Below are positions 34,551-43,179 of a DNA stretch of 64,000 nucleotides, one piece after another (the first letter of the stretch is position 1; each line of letters opens with the position of its first letter). The DNA is from Acidobacteriota bacterium (lineage in GTDB: Bacteria; Acidobacteriota; Terriglobia; Bryobacterales; Bryobacteraceae). The stretch spans positions 20,573 to 84,572 of the forward strand of contig SYLY01000020.1 in assembly GCA_005808475.1 (NCBI GenBank), read 5' to 3'. The notes beneath the pieces are model-generated. The model worked only from the letters and a program-made list of their open reading frames with translations. It ran no database searches and was not told where the DNA came from. The translations under genes and the position numbers were made by a program.

Positions 34551-35168
34551 CTACATCGTCAGGACTTGGAAGTGGAATCGCTCCGGCGGCAGCGCGTCGT
34601 GCGGCCCGGGGCTCATGCCTTGCCACGTTTGAAATGCCGCATTGGCGAGCGTATCGTTCAAATAAAACAAGAACTGATCCGAGACGCACTGGAGCGGCGG
34701 AGGTTGGCGGAAGGCCAAGCGCAATCCGACCGCCTTTTCGAGACCCAGCCCGTGGGCGTGAACGGACTTGTCCTCGAGCAACCGCACGAAGCTGGACCTT
34801 CCAGCGTGGGGCCACACGTCGGGGCGCAGTAGGGGGCGGAGTTTGAGGTCGTGCTCGAACGTGGTCTCGCACTGACGGATCCACTCGAGGATGCCATCTC
34901 CCCAATGCCAGTGCCGGAGCATGCCGAAGTAGTTGTCGACCAGGTTCAGCGCCATGTCCATTTTGCGCCGGTCGACATCGGCCTCCGAGGCAATTGAGTC
35001 CAGGAGCACGGTAGGAACCAAGTCCTCCTTCTCGACAACCTTCGCCGCCAGATCCATGACTCGATCCATCCGCTTGGGATGGCCGCCATCATGAATCATG
35101 AGGGGCGGCAATTCCACCAGGCCCGTCCCAGCCAGCTCCAAAAACCTGCGGTCTCCAATGGTATCCAT
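34551..35168 (-). CDS. hypothetical protein, 205 aa
   Basis: No family recognised. The 205-residue sequence has normal composition with Trp/His-rich stretches (MLRHWHWGDGILEWIRQCE, PHAGRSSFVRLLEDK), many acidic residues at the N-terminus (HDGGHPKRMDRVMDLAAKVVEKEDL) and no signal peptide or membrane helix. The stop codon is one base from the convergent deacetylase stop, which supports coding use. Upstream, on the same strand, the MoaD-like and BNR genes end 115 bp away, so it could be the third gene of that run. Confidence 0.6.
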   Translation of the reverse strand: MDTIGDRRFLELAGTGLVELPPLMIHDGGHPKRMDRVMDLAAKVVEKEDLVPTVLLDSIASEADVDRRKMDMALNLVDNYFGMLRHWHWGDGILEWIRQCETTFEHDLKLRPLLRPDVWPHAGRSSFVRLLEDKSVHAHGLGLEKAVGLRLAFRQPPPLQCVSDQFLFYLNDTLANAAFQTWQGMSPGPHDALPPERFHFQVLTM

Positions 35169-35283
35169 GGGGCACCCACTTTCGTTTATCGCGTTATGTC
35201 ATCAGCCTGTGTTCTTTATCGGCCGTCTTCCTGCGACTCTATACCGGCCTTTGGCGCCATGGACGCGTGGGAGTGCGCGGCGG

Positions 35284-35550
35284 TTACCGGCGTCCTCCGC
35301 TCAGCGCGCAAACGATGTGGATCTCCCGGGCGAGCCCCGTTTCGGTGTTCAGATCTTTCGTCTGATCGTGTCCCACGAAGAGTTTGATGTGTTCTCGAAT
35401 CCGGTCCTGTTCGTCGATCATCCGAAAGCGGATGCCCGGGAAGCGCCGGTCCAAGTCCGCCAGCACCGCCCCGAGCGTGGCGCCTTCCGCCTCCACCTGG
35501 CTTCGCTCGCGCGTGTACGACCGAAGCGGGCCGGGAATGTAGACGATCAC
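35284..35550 (-). CDS. MoaD/ThiS-like beta-grasp sulfur-carrier protein with C-terminal GGRR
   Basis: An 88-residue ubiquitin-fold protein from the GTG at 35550, which overlaps the BNR gene stop codon (GTGA). The sequence runs IVYIPGPLRSYTRERSQVEAEGATLGAVL...FPGIRFRMIDEQDRIREHIKLFVG and ends IVCALSGGRR. MoaD and ThiS proteins are activated by adenylation and thiocarboxylation of a terminal Gly-Gly; here two arginines follow the Gly-Gly, so trimming would be required or the protein does not carry sulfur. No MoeB/ThiF E1 or JAMM protease gene is nearby. The coupled BNR-repeat partner suggests a shared, unknown task. Confidence 0.75.
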   Translation of the reverse strand: MIVYIPGPLRSYTRERSQVEAEGATLGAVLADLDRRFPGIRFRMIDEQDRIREHIKLFVGHDQTKDLNTETGLAREIHIVCALSGGRR

Positions 35551-36659
35551 CCGATCTCCAACGACTGGATGCGGGGCAGGTGTTCGGCGATCCGCTTCCA
35601 ACTCTCGCCCTCGTCGCGGCTGGCCCAGATCTCGCCGCTGGTGGTTCCAAAGTACAGTCCCGCAGGCTTGCGGGCGTCGCAAGTCATCGCTTGGCGGAAC
35701 ACGGTGAACCAGGCGTTGTCCGGCGGCAGTCCTTTGTCCTGCCGGATCCACGACTTGCCGCCGTTGCGCGTCACATAGACCGCTGGCTTGCCTCCGGGAC
35801 TGGTGCGCGGCCACACGGACGTTCCATCCATGGGGAAGACCCAGCAGGTTTCCGGATCGCGCGGATGCAACGTCATCGGGAATCCGATATCGCCGGTCTT
35901 CTTCGGTATCTTGCGCCCGATCCGGGTCCACTCGCCGGTGGGGCGATCCATGCGGTAGATGCCGCAGTGGTTCTGCTGATAGAGGCGGTCCGGCGCCAGC
36001 GGGTGCAGGCGCACGCAATGCGGATCGTGGCCAAACTCGGGCGGCGGCCCCGGAATGTAGTCGATTTCGCAGCCCTTGTTCAAAGGGGCCCACGAAGCGC
36101 CACCGTCCATGGTTTCGAAGACACCGCCGAGCGACATGCCGAAGTACATGTGCCTGGCGTCGCGCGGATCGATCAGGATCGAGTGCATGCGCGCGCCTCC
36201 GGGCGGTCCTTCCCCGCCGCACCATTGCGGGCGCATCGGATTCTTGTTGAGGCCATCCACTCCAGTCCAGGTGGCGCCGTGATCCTCGGACCGGAACAGG
36301 CCTGGAGGCGACGTGCCGGCCCACCAGACGCCGGGCTCGCTTCGGTGGCCGGGCGTCAGCCAGAATACGTGGTCCACCGAGAGACCAGAGCCTTCCTCCG
36401 GCTTGTCGAACGCCGGTGGTTTGGAGGCCTCCTTCCATTTGCGTCCGCCATCCACGCTGACAAAAATGGTCGGACCGAGATGGCCCGCCTTCGCGGCGGC
36501 CACCACCCGGCTGGGCTCGCGGGGATCCGCCACCATGTGGTTGACGCTCTGCCCGAAGCAGATCGGAGCCGAGACGGTCCACTTGCGGCGCGCCGCGTCC
36601 GAATCGAGAATCCAACCGCCCTTGGCGGTTCCCACGAGCAGCCTGACGTTTGTGACCAT
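35547..36659 (-). CDS. BNR/sialidase-type beta-propeller protein
   Basis: A 370-residue cytoplasmic protein without a signal peptide. It has repeated Asp-box/BNR motifs: SVDGGRKWKE, SEDHGATWTG, TMDGGASWAP, TRNGGKSWIR and SRDEGESWKR. These are the turns of a six- or seven-bladed propeller as in sialidases and photosystem-II assembly factor Ycf48/HCF136. Sialidase catalytic residues are not evident, so a binding role is more likely than hydrolysis. The ATG at 36659 is supported by a promoter 7 nt upstream. It is translationally coupled to the MoaD-like gene and divergent from the ROK kinase gene. Confidence 0.8.
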   Translation of the reverse strand: MVTNVRLLVGTAKGGWILDSDAARRKWTVSAPICFGQSVNHMVADPREPSRVVAAAKAGHLGPTIFVSVDGGRKWKEASKPPAFDKPEEGSGLSVDHVFWLTPGHRSEPGVWWAGTSPPGLFRSEDHGATWTGVDGLNKNPMRPQWCGGEGPPGGARMHSILIDPRDARHMYFGMSLGGVFETMDGGASWAPLNKGCEIDYIPGPPPEFGHDPHCVRLHPLAPDRLYQQNHCGIYRMDRPTGEWTRIGRKIPKKTGDIGFPMTLHPRDPETCWVFPMDGTSVWPRTSPGGKPAVYVTRNGGKSWIRQDKGLPPDNAWFTVFRQAMTCDARKPAGLYFGTTSGEIWASRDEGESWKRIAEHLPRIQSLEIG

Positions 36660-36666
36660 GGATATC

Positions 36667-36695
36667 AAGATGAACCAACCGGTCCGCCGCGTCAA
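36667..36695 (-). promoter_or_regulatory. promoter TTGACG-17-CATCTT, 7 nt before start
   Basis: On the minus strand TTGACG (36690-36695) is 17 bp from CATCTT (36667-36672), which ends 7 nt before ATG 36659. It has the best -35 match of the leaderless-type promoters in the window. Confidence 0.55.
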
Positions 36696-36737
36696 GGGGC
36701 CGCGCGAATCCGATGCGCTATGATGGCGGCTGAACGC

Positions 36738-37652
36738 ATGCCCGAATACGCCATCGGTGTCGACCTCGGTGGGACGAATCTGCGCGCCGCCGCCATTGAC
36801 CGCGAAGGCCGTTTCATCGACAAAATTTCGGGGTCCACCGATCTGGCGGAGGGCCGCGACGCGGTGATCGACGACATCGTGCGGAACATCGTGACGTTGC
36901 GCGACCGGCTGGGACCGGCCGGCTTGCGGGGAGTCGGCATCGGCGTTCCCGGGTTCATCGAACTCGAAAAAGGGATGATTGTCGGGTCGCACAACCTGCC
37001 GGGTTTCGACAACTTCCCGGTGCGCGACGAGATCGGGCGGCGGCTGGGTTCCGCGGTGATCCTCGAGAACGACGCCAATGCGGCGGCGCTGGGAGAGAAG
37101 TGGATGGGCGCGGGGCAGGGAGTGGACGATTTGGTGCTGCTCACGCTCGGCACCGGCATCGGCGGAGGGATCATTTCGCGCGGGCGGATCCTGCACGGTT
37201 TCGTCGGCATGGCGGGCGAACTCGGCCACCTTACGGTGGTTCCCAACGGCAACCCGTGCGGCTGCGGCAACCGGGGTTGCGTGGAAAAGCACGCGTCGGC
37301 CACGGCGATCGAGGCGATGGCGAAGCTGGTGGCGCTCGGCGACAATCTGACGGCGAAGGATGTCTACGACCTGGCCGTGGGCGGCGACCATTTGGCCAAG
37401 CGCGTGTTCGAGAGCATGGGAACGGCGCTTGGCACGGCGCTCGCGATTCTGGTGAACGTATTCAATTTTCCGCTCTATCTACTCAGCGGCGGAGCGTTGC
37501 CCGCCTGGGACTTCTTCGCCCCGGCGATGTTCGCCGAGGTGGAGGCGCGGTCGTTCACATACCGCGTCACCAAGACGCGGATCGAGAAGGCGTCGCTCGG
37601 CAATGAAGCCGGGTTGTATGGCGCGGCGTGCCTGCCGTTTCATCTGTCCTGA
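36738..37652 (+). CDS. ROK-family sugar kinase
   Basis: A 304-residue kinase of the ROK family (glucokinase, N-acetylmannosamine kinase). ATP site: IGVDLGGTNLRAAAID. Catalytic Asp112 is in LENDANAAALGE. The zinc site is formed by His164 (GELGHLTV) and the CGCGNRGCVE motif (Cys174, Cys176, Cys181). No DNA-binding helix-turn-helix precedes the kinase domain, so it is an enzyme rather than a repressor. The start at 36738 is preferred because a TATGAT hexamer covers the two earlier in-frame ATGs (36720, 36723); those would add up to six residues. It converges with the serine hydrolase gene 10 bp away. Confidence 0.9.
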   Translation: MPEYAIGVDLGGTNLRAAAIDREGRFIDKISGSTDLAEGRDAVIDDIVRNIVTLRDRLGPAGLRGVGIGVPGFIELEKGMIVGSHNLPGFDNFPVRDEIGRRLGSAVILENDANAAALGEKWMGAGQGVDDLVLLTLGTGIGGGIISRGRILHGFVGMAGELGHLTVVPNGNPCGCGNRGCVEKHASATAIEAMAKLVALGDNLTAKDVYDLAVGGDHLAKRVFESMGTALGTALAILVNVFNFPLYLLSGGALPAWDFFAPAMFAEVEARSFTYRVTKTRIEKASLGNEAGLYGAACLPFHLS

Positions 37653-37662
37653 CGCCGGCCGC

Positions 37663-39108
37663 TCATTCTTTCCGCGCTTCCACCCAATGCGACAAGGCGT
37701 TGCCGGCGCGTCTTCCCGGATTCGACAGCGCCGAAGCAGAGCCGTTGAGCGCCGCTCCGCGCAAGGTGAGCGACAACTGGATCGTGTAGGGGCGGCGGTT
37801 GACGTCCTCGGTTCCCAAGTCCCCGTTGATCCGCCCGGTGAACATGCCATCGCGGAACGCGGGGGTGTTGACCAGGGTTTCGAGTTGATCGCCCAACCGG
37901 GCGCGCACCAAGCCGTCGGAGCGGAACTCGAGCCGAAGCGGCAGATCGCGCTTGTAAGTGGAGACGGAACCCCTCCAGACTCCTTGCAGGTCCGGCGCCG
38001 GTTCGAACTTCGGGGCCGCGACCGGCGCCATGCCCGGCGCGGGCTCTTTCCACTTCGGCGGTACACGCGCCAGAATCCGGTCCGCGACGCGGTGTGGCAG
38101 CGCAACGCCCGAGTTGCACAGCACCGCCAGCGCGATCCGCTCGGAGGGGATCAGCCGCAACGACGTCGCGACGCCGCCCATCGAACCGGTGTGCGAGATC
38201 ACGCGATAACCGCCCGGCCCATCGGCGATCGCCCACCCCACGCCGTACCAGGCTTTCGGCCCCGTCATCATGGTGGGTTTGCGCATCTCCTCGAGCGATG
38301 CCGCGGATAGGATCGCGCGCTGGTCCTCGAGCTTTTCACCGAGGTGGAACATGCCGAACCGGACGAGGTCGTGCGCGCTGGAATACACCGCGCTGCCGCC
38401 GGGATGATCGAAGTCGTAGAAGGGAATCGGCGCGCCCGTGGGATCGTAGCGGACCGCCTGATGTCCGGCTAGTTCGGCCGGAACGTTGACCGACGTGTGA
38501 GTGAGGCCGAGCGGCTCGAACACCTGCTCCCGCATGTAGTCCGCGTACGGCTTGCCCGACACTCGCGAGACGACGGAGTCGAGAATTCCATAACCGAGAT
38601 TGGAGTATTGATATCGCTCGCCGGGCGCGGTCACCAGATTCGCGTAGCGAAGGATGGTGTCGTCCATCGACGGGCGGCGGTAGGGCTCGTCTTCGTAGAA
38701 GAACTGGTAGTGAAGCGGCAGCCCCGACGAATGATTGGCGATGCGGCGCACGGTGGCCTGAGACGCGTCGAAGGCGCGGCCGCGGATCTTGGCGGCGCCG
38801 AGATATTCGTCCACCGGAGCGTCGAGCTTCACTCGTCCGCTTTCGACCAGGCGCATCAAACCAGTCGCCGTGATGGGCTTCGAGATCGACGCGAGCGAGT
38901 ACATGGTGTGCGCGGTAGCGCGCCGTCGGGCGGCTTTGTCCGCCCAGCCGAACCCTTCCTCCCAGACGATTTTTCCGTCGCGCGCCAGCGCCACCGAAAG
39001 GGACGCGGCGCCGGATTCGGTCAACTGGCGGCGGATCTCCGTGCCGAGCGCTTCGAAGGAATCGGCCGCGAAAGCGGGGATGGAGAGGAACAGGGCGGCG
39101 AATCGCAT
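37663..39108 (-). CDS. secreted class C beta-lactamase-like serine hydrolase
   Basis: A 481-residue protein with signal peptide MRFAALFLSIPAFA. Serine-hydrolase/penicillin-binding motifs: S74-x-x-K77 in SLASISKPITATG, Y168-x-N170 in YQYSNLGYG, and HTGSMGG in place of K-T-G. The family includes esterases, D-aminopeptidases and AmpC lactamases; an esterase or peptidase role is more likely than antibiotic resistance. Residues about 365-481 form an added beta-rich domain (DLQGVWRGSVSTYKRDLPLRLEF, GMFTGRINGDLGTED), seen in many acidobacterial relatives. Transcribed divergently from the alpha/beta hydrolase gene. Confidence 0.9.
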   Translation of the reverse strand: MRFAALFLSIPAFAADSFEALGTEIRRQLTESGAASLSVALARDGKIVWEEGFGWADKAARRRATAHTMYSLASISKPITATGLMRLVESGRVKLDAPVDEYLGAAKIRGRAFDASQATVRRIANHSSGLPLHYQFFYEDEPYRRPSMDDTILRYANLVTAPGERYQYSNLGYGILDSVVSRVSGKPYADYMREQVFEPLGLTHTSVNVPAELAGHQAVRYDPTGAPIPFYDFDHPGGSAVYSSAHDLVRFGMFHLGEKLEDQRAILSAASLEEMRKPTMMTGPKAWYGVGWAIADGPGGYRVISHTGSMGGVATSLRLIPSERIALAVLCNSGVALPHRVADRILARVPPKWKEPAPGMAPVAAPKFEPAPDLQGVWRGSVSTYKRDLPLRLEFRSDGLVRARLGDQLETLVNTPAFRDGMFTGRINGDLGTEDVNRRPYTIQLSLTLRGAALNGSASALSNPGRRAGNALSHWVEARKE

Positions 39109-39157
39109 ATCAATATCACGGTAACTCCAACGGGGCCCGGACCGTTTGATGCCGGCG

Positions 39158-39163
39158 TATCCT
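39158..39163 (+). promoter_or_regulatory. -10 box (TATCCT) 6 nt before a GTG start
   Basis: TATCCT ends 6 nt before GTG 39170 and lies between the alternative starts at 39146/39149 and the GTG, favouring the GTG. Confidence 0.5.
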
Positions 39164-39169
39164 GGGACG

Positions 39170-40396
39170 GTGAGATCTCGTGTGACCCGCCGTCAACTCG
39201 CCGCGCTTCCCTCCGCCGCCTTCGCCCAGGCGCCCGCGGCCTCTCAACCCGATCTCGGGAATCTGTTCCCCATGCTCGACCGCTACGCGCAGTCGCGGTC
39301 GCGCAACCTGAGCTTCCTCGATCCGCGCTGGAAGCGGCTCGACGGGTGGAAGAAAGAGGCGCGGGCCGAGTTCGCGCGGCTGCTGCGTTTCGCGCCGGAG
39401 GCGGAGCCGCTGGGAGCGGAGTCGCTGGGGGTGGAGCGGCGCGACGGCTACAGCGTCGAGCGGCTGCGGATCTCCGCCATTCCCGGGCATCCCATCCCCG
39501 CGTGGTTGCTCGTGCCGGACGGCGGCGGCAAGCGGCCCGGCGTGATCGCGATCCACTGCCACAGCGGCCGCTATGTATGGGGGCATGAGAAGATCCTGAG
39601 CGCGCGCGGCGATTCGGAGGCGCTGCTCGAGTTTCGCGACCGTGTGTATGGCGGCGCGTGGGCGGAGAAGCTGGTCAAGCGCGGAGTGGTGGTGCTGGTT
39701 ATCGACGGCCACTACTTCGGCGAACAGCGGCTGCGCGTGGAGGAGATGGATCCGGCATCGGCGCCGCCGACCTTCCGCGCGCGGCTCCAGGCGTTGGCCG
39801 CGATCCGCCGCGACGCCAAGGAGTGGCAACCCGCCGTGGACGCGCTCTGCTCGGAGTTCGAGCATCTCACCGCGAAGACGATCTTCGCCTCGGGCGCCAC
39901 ATGGCCGGGCATCCACGTGTGGCAGGACCGGCGCGCGGTGGACTATTTGTGCTCGCGCCCAGAGGTGGACGCGTCGCGCATCGGGTGCGCCGGGCTATCG
40001 ATCGGCGGCTTGCGCACCGCCCATCTGATCGCGGCGGATCCGCGAATCAAGGCGGCGTGCGTGGTGGGCTGGATGACGGAGTTCCACCGCCAGTTGCGGA
40101 ATCACTTCCGCAATCACACGTGGATGGTCTATGTGCCCGGGATGTATCCGTCCCTGGATCTGCCGGACGCGGCCGCGCTTCACGCGCCCGGAGCGTTGCT
40201 GGTGCAGCAGTGTTCCAAGGATCAGTTGTTTCCGCTCGACGCGATGCGGTCGGCATGCGCCAAGCTCGAGAAGATCTACGCCAAGGCCGGCATCGCCGAA
40301 CGGTTCCGGGGCTCGTTCCACGACTTGCCGCATTCCTTCCGCCCGGAGATGCAGGCCGAGGCGTTTGAGTGGCTGGAGCGCTGGCTTCGCTCGTAG
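39170..40396 (+). CDS. exported alpha/beta hydrolase (acetyl xylan esterase/dienelactone hydrolase group)
   Basis: A 408-residue hydrolase from the GTG at 39170. The N-terminus MRSRVTRRQLAALPSAAFAQA is a twin-arginine-like signal. An alpha/beta-hydrolase fold follows: PGVIAIHCHSGRYVWG, VVVLVIDGHYFGEQ, nucleophile Ser277 in GCAGLSIGG, acid Asp351 in CSKDQLFPLD, and His388 in FHDLPHSF. Such exported esterases often deacylate plant polysaccharides or carbohydrates; substrate unproven. The TPR gene begins 11 nt downstream. Confidence 0.83.
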   Translation: MRSRVTRRQLAALPSAAFAQAPAASQPDLGNLFPMLDRYAQSRSRNLSFLDPRWKRLDGWKKEARAEFARLLRFAPEAEPLGAESLGVERRDGYSVERLRISAIPGHPIPAWLLVPDGGGKRPGVIAIHCHSGRYVWGHEKILSARGDSEALLEFRDRVYGGAWAEKLVKRGVVVLVIDGHYFGEQRLRVEEMDPASAPPTFRARLQALAAIRRDAKEWQPAVDALCSEFEHLTAKTIFASGATWPGIHVWQDRRAVDYLCSRPEVDASRIGCAGLSIGGLRTAHLIAADPRIKAACVVGWMTEFHRQLRNHFRNHTWMVYVPGMYPSLDLPDAAALHAPGALLVQQCSKDQLFPLDAMRSACAKLEKIYAKAGIAERFRGSFHDLPHSFRPEMQAEAFEWLERWLRS

Positions 40397-40406
40397 CCGG
40401 ATAGAA

Positions 40407-42122
40407 TTGATCGAGGAGTCTGGTCAAGCTTTGGATCCGAGGGAAGTCCGCGCCTGCCTCGCTCGCATCCTGTCGAGCCCCGCGTTTTCGCGATCCGGCC
40501 GTATGCGCGAGTTCCTGTCGTTCGCCGTGGAAGAGTCTCTGGCGGGCCGGGGCGGAGAGTTGAAAGAGTCCGTGATCGGCGCGCGGGTGTTCGAACGGAC
40601 GGCGGACTACGATCCTCGGCTGGATCCGATCGTCCGGGTGGAAGCGCGGCGGTTGCGCGCGAAGCTGAAGGAGTACTACGAGGGCGAGGGCGCCAACGAC
40701 GGCGTCCGCATCGATCTGCCCGTCGGGTCGTACGCGCCGGCGATCCACGGCGCGGGAAGCCCACGGGCCGCCGCGCCAGTCACCATCGCGGTGATGCCGT
40801 TCGAGGAGATCGGGGAAGGGCAGGAGGACTGCTTCGCGGCGGGGCTCTGCCAGGAGCTGATCCACACGCTGACGCGCGCCGAGGGGCTACGCGTGATGGC
40901 GTGGGATACCTCGCGTCTGATCAGGACGCAGGCCGACGCCCCCCGCAAGGTGGACGCCGTGCTCGAGGGCAGCGTGCGGCGCGCGAGCACGCGCGTGCGG
41001 ATCGCCGGACGGCTGGTGGACTGCGCGAGCGGCCTCTATCTGTGGAGCGGCGTCTACGACCGCGAGGTGCGCGACTTGCTGGGGCTGCAGACCGAACTGG
41101 CCGGCGCGATCGCTCATGCTCTGCGAGCCCGGCTCTCCGGGGATGCTTCCGGCGCTCCCGCTCCGCCGCAATCGGAAGGGTACTCGTTCTATCTCCGGGG
41201 ACGGGACGCCATCGGGCGGCGTTCGGAGGAGACGATGCGGCGCGCGGCGGTGTTCTTCGAACACGCGATCCGCCTGGATCCGGGCAGTCCGCACGGGTAC
41301 GCGGGTTTGGCCGAGGCCTACTCGCTGCTATCCGAGTACGGGTTCGATCCTCCTTCCGCCGCCATGCCTCGCGCGCGGGATGCGGCCGCGCGGGCGCTCG
41401 CTATTGACGGCGCTCACGCCGCGGCGCACGCCACCCTCGCCGGTCTGCTGGGTCAGGAGTGGGACTGGTCGAACGCCGAGAGTCACTTCCGGCGCGCGAT
41501 CGAGATCAATCCCGGGTATGCGATCGCGCACCTATGGTACGGCATCGACCTGTTGGCGCTGCTGGGCCGAATGGAAGAGGCCGAAGTCCACGTAACGGCC
41601 GCGGCGGAGTTGAGTCCGCTCGATCCGCTGACGCATGCCACGGTGGGCTTCCTGTCGTATCTGATGCGGGACTGGGAAGCGGCGGAGGAGCACTACCACC
41701 GAGCCATCGCCATGAGTCCCGACTCGGCCAAGGCATGCTCCGGCCTGGGCCGCGTATTCGCGGCGGCCGGCCGTTATCCGGAGGCGATGGCGATGATGGA
41801 ACGCGCCAGCTTCCTGTCGCCGGACGACCTAAGTGTCGCCAGCGTCCGAGGCCAGATTCTGGCGGAAGCCGGCGAGACCGCGAGTGCGGAAGAGTGTCTG
41901 GGGCGGCTGGAAGAGGCGAGCAAGCGGCGCCACGTCGCGCAGATCCGGTTCGCGTTCGTCGAACTGGGATTGGGCCGCAAAGACGCGGCGCTGGCCCGGC
42001 TGGAAGCGGCGGTGGAGATGCGCGAGCCACAGGCGAATTGCATCGGCGCGCATCCGGGATGGGACCGGCTGCGCGGAGATTCGCGTTTCGCGGCTCTCAC
42101 TCGGCGCGTCGGCGTGCAGTAA
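40407..42122 (+). CDS. TolB-like/FlgO-like domain plus TPR protein
   Basis: A 571-residue cytoplasmic protein. An N-terminal domain (about 8-105: RMREFLSFAVEESLAG, ELKESVIGARVFERTADYDPRLDPIVRVEARRLRAKL, IDLPVGSYAP) resembles the winged-helix-like start of many acidobacterial regulators. Then a TolB-like domain (about 128-250: TIAVMPFEEIGEGQEDCFAAGLCQELIHTL, YLWSGVYDRE) and at least five TPRs (about 265-560, e.g. AEEHYHRAIAMSPDSAKACSGLG). Likely a signalling or protein-interaction scaffold. Start is uncertain: TTG at 40407 is used, TTG at 40431 is possible. The stop is 6 bp from the convergent NHL gene. Confidence 0.82.
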   Translation: MIEESGQALDPREVRACLARILSSPAFSRSGRMREFLSFAVEESLAGRGGELKESVIGARVFERTADYDPRLDPIVRVEARRLRAKLKEYYEGEGANDGVRIDLPVGSYAPAIHGAGSPRAAAPVTIAVMPFEEIGEGQEDCFAAGLCQELIHTLTRAEGLRVMAWDTSRLIRTQADAPRKVDAVLEGSVRRASTRVRIAGRLVDCASGLYLWSGVYDREVRDLLGLQTELAGAIAHALRARLSGDASGAPAPPQSEGYSFYLRGRDAIGRRSEETMRRAAVFFEHAIRLDPGSPHGYAGLAEAYSLLSEYGFDPPSAAMPRARDAAARALAIDGAHAAAHATLAGLLGQEWDWSNAESHFRRAIEINPGYAIAHLWYGIDLLALLGRMEEAEVHVTAAAELSPLDPLTHATVGFLSYLMRDWEAAEEHYHRAIAMSPDSAKACSGLGRVFAAAGRYPEAMAMMERASFLSPDDLSVASVRGQILAEAGETASAEECLGRLEEASKRRHVAQIRFAFVELGLGRKDAALARLEAAVEMREPQANCIGAHPGWDRLRGDSRFAALTRRVGVQ

Positions 42123-42128
42123 GAGCTC

Positions 42129-43169
42129 TCAGACTCGCCGTAGCTTGGTGACGCGCCCGACTTCCACCCACTCGGCGACGTAAATGTTGCCCGCCGCGTC
42201 GAAACAGGCGTCGTGCGGCGCGATGAACTGGCCTGCCGGGAACGCGCCCCGGTCGAGCGTTCGCAGCGACTCGTAGGTCTTGCCGTCCGGCTGTTGCCCA
42301 TCGCCCAGGTGCGCGATGAGCTTGTTGTTCTTGTCGAACAGCGTCACCACCGCCTTCAGGTCCGGCATCAGCATCACGCCGTCCCGGAACTGGAACGTGC
42401 TCGGCCAGCGGACGCCGTCCTTCACGGAATGCAGCGGCTTGCCGTCGAGCGAGAAATACTGCACGCGCCTGTTGTCGCCGCGCTCGCCCACCATCAGCAG
42501 GGGGCTGCCGCCACGCTCGTCGATCGCGATGGCGTGCGGCCAGATCGTCGTGCCCGGCGCGGTCTCCTTGCCCTTGTTGCGATCCATCTCGTCGCGCGAT
42601 CCGCCGAAGGTGCGCACGTAGCGGAGCTTGGCGTCGTAGTGATGGATGTAGAACTTGCCATAGCCATCGGCGACATAGATGCCGCCGTCCGGAGCGATCG
42701 CCAGGTTCGACGGGCGGTACTGGCTCGCCCGGGTGTAGAGTCCGCTGGCGGCCGGCGCGTGCATCACCCATACCAGTTCGCCATCGAGCGTCGTCTTGCG
42801 GACGAAGCCCTTGACGTTGTCGCAGTGGTAGAGGAAATCGTCCGAGCCCTCGCGCCGCACGATGAGCCCGTGCGCTCCGCCGCGCATATCCGCTCCCCAC
42901 GATTTCACGAAGCGGCCCCGCTCGTCGAAGATCGCGATGGCATCCGGGCTGTCGCTGGTCTTGTGAACGGTATGGGCCACGATCAGGCGGCCCTGGGAGT
43001 CGACGGCGATCCCGTGCGTGTTGCCGAACTTGTGCGTGTCCGGCAGCCGAGCCCAGTCGTGATGGACTTCGTAGGTGTGCTCGCCCTTGCCCACGATGGG
43101 CAGCCGCTCCTGGCCGCGAGCGGCCGCGACGGCGAACGGAACGGCGGCGATCGCTTGGCGGCGGGTCAT
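42129..43169 (-). CDS. Tat-exported NHL/six-bladed beta-propeller protein
   Basis: A 346-residue protein with a twin-arginine-like signal (MTRRQAIAAVPFAVAAARGQ). NHL-type blades recur: GNTHGIAVDSQGRLIVAHTV, PSNLAIAPDGGIYVADGYG, WPHAIAIDERGGSPLLMVGERG and APHDACFDAAGNIYVAEWVEVG. NHL propellers usually bind other proteins or act as lactonase/lyase folds such as peptidyl-alpha-hydroxyglycine lyase; no catalytic set is clear. A GAGG ribosome-binding site is 8 nt before the ATG, in the 10-bp gap after mqnC, so it probably shares the mqnA-mqnC transcript. Confidence 0.85.
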   Translation of the reverse strand: MTRRQAIAAVPFAVAAARGQERLPIVGKGEHTYEVHHDWARLPDTHKFGNTHGIAVDSQGRLIVAHTVHKTSDSPDAIAIFDERGRFVKSWGADMRGGAHGLIVRREGSDDFLYHCDNVKGFVRKTTLDGELVWVMHAPAASGLYTRASQYRPSNLAIAPDGGIYVADGYGKFYIHHYDAKLRYVRTFGGSRDEMDRNKGKETAPGTTIWPHAIAIDERGGSPLLMVGERGDNRRVQYFSLDGKPLHSVKDGVRWPSTFQFRDGVMLMPDLKAVVTLFDKNNKLIAHLGDGQQPDGKTYESLRTLDRGAFPAGQFIAPHDACFDAAGNIYVAEWVEVGRVTKLRRV

Positions 43170-43179
43170 GCCGTGGACC

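Noticed and set aside
37663..39108. Antibiotic-resistance beta-lactamase
   Set aside because: The S-x-x-K and Y-x-N motifs are shared with esterases and peptidases, the third motif is HTG, and an added C-terminal domain points away from AmpC.
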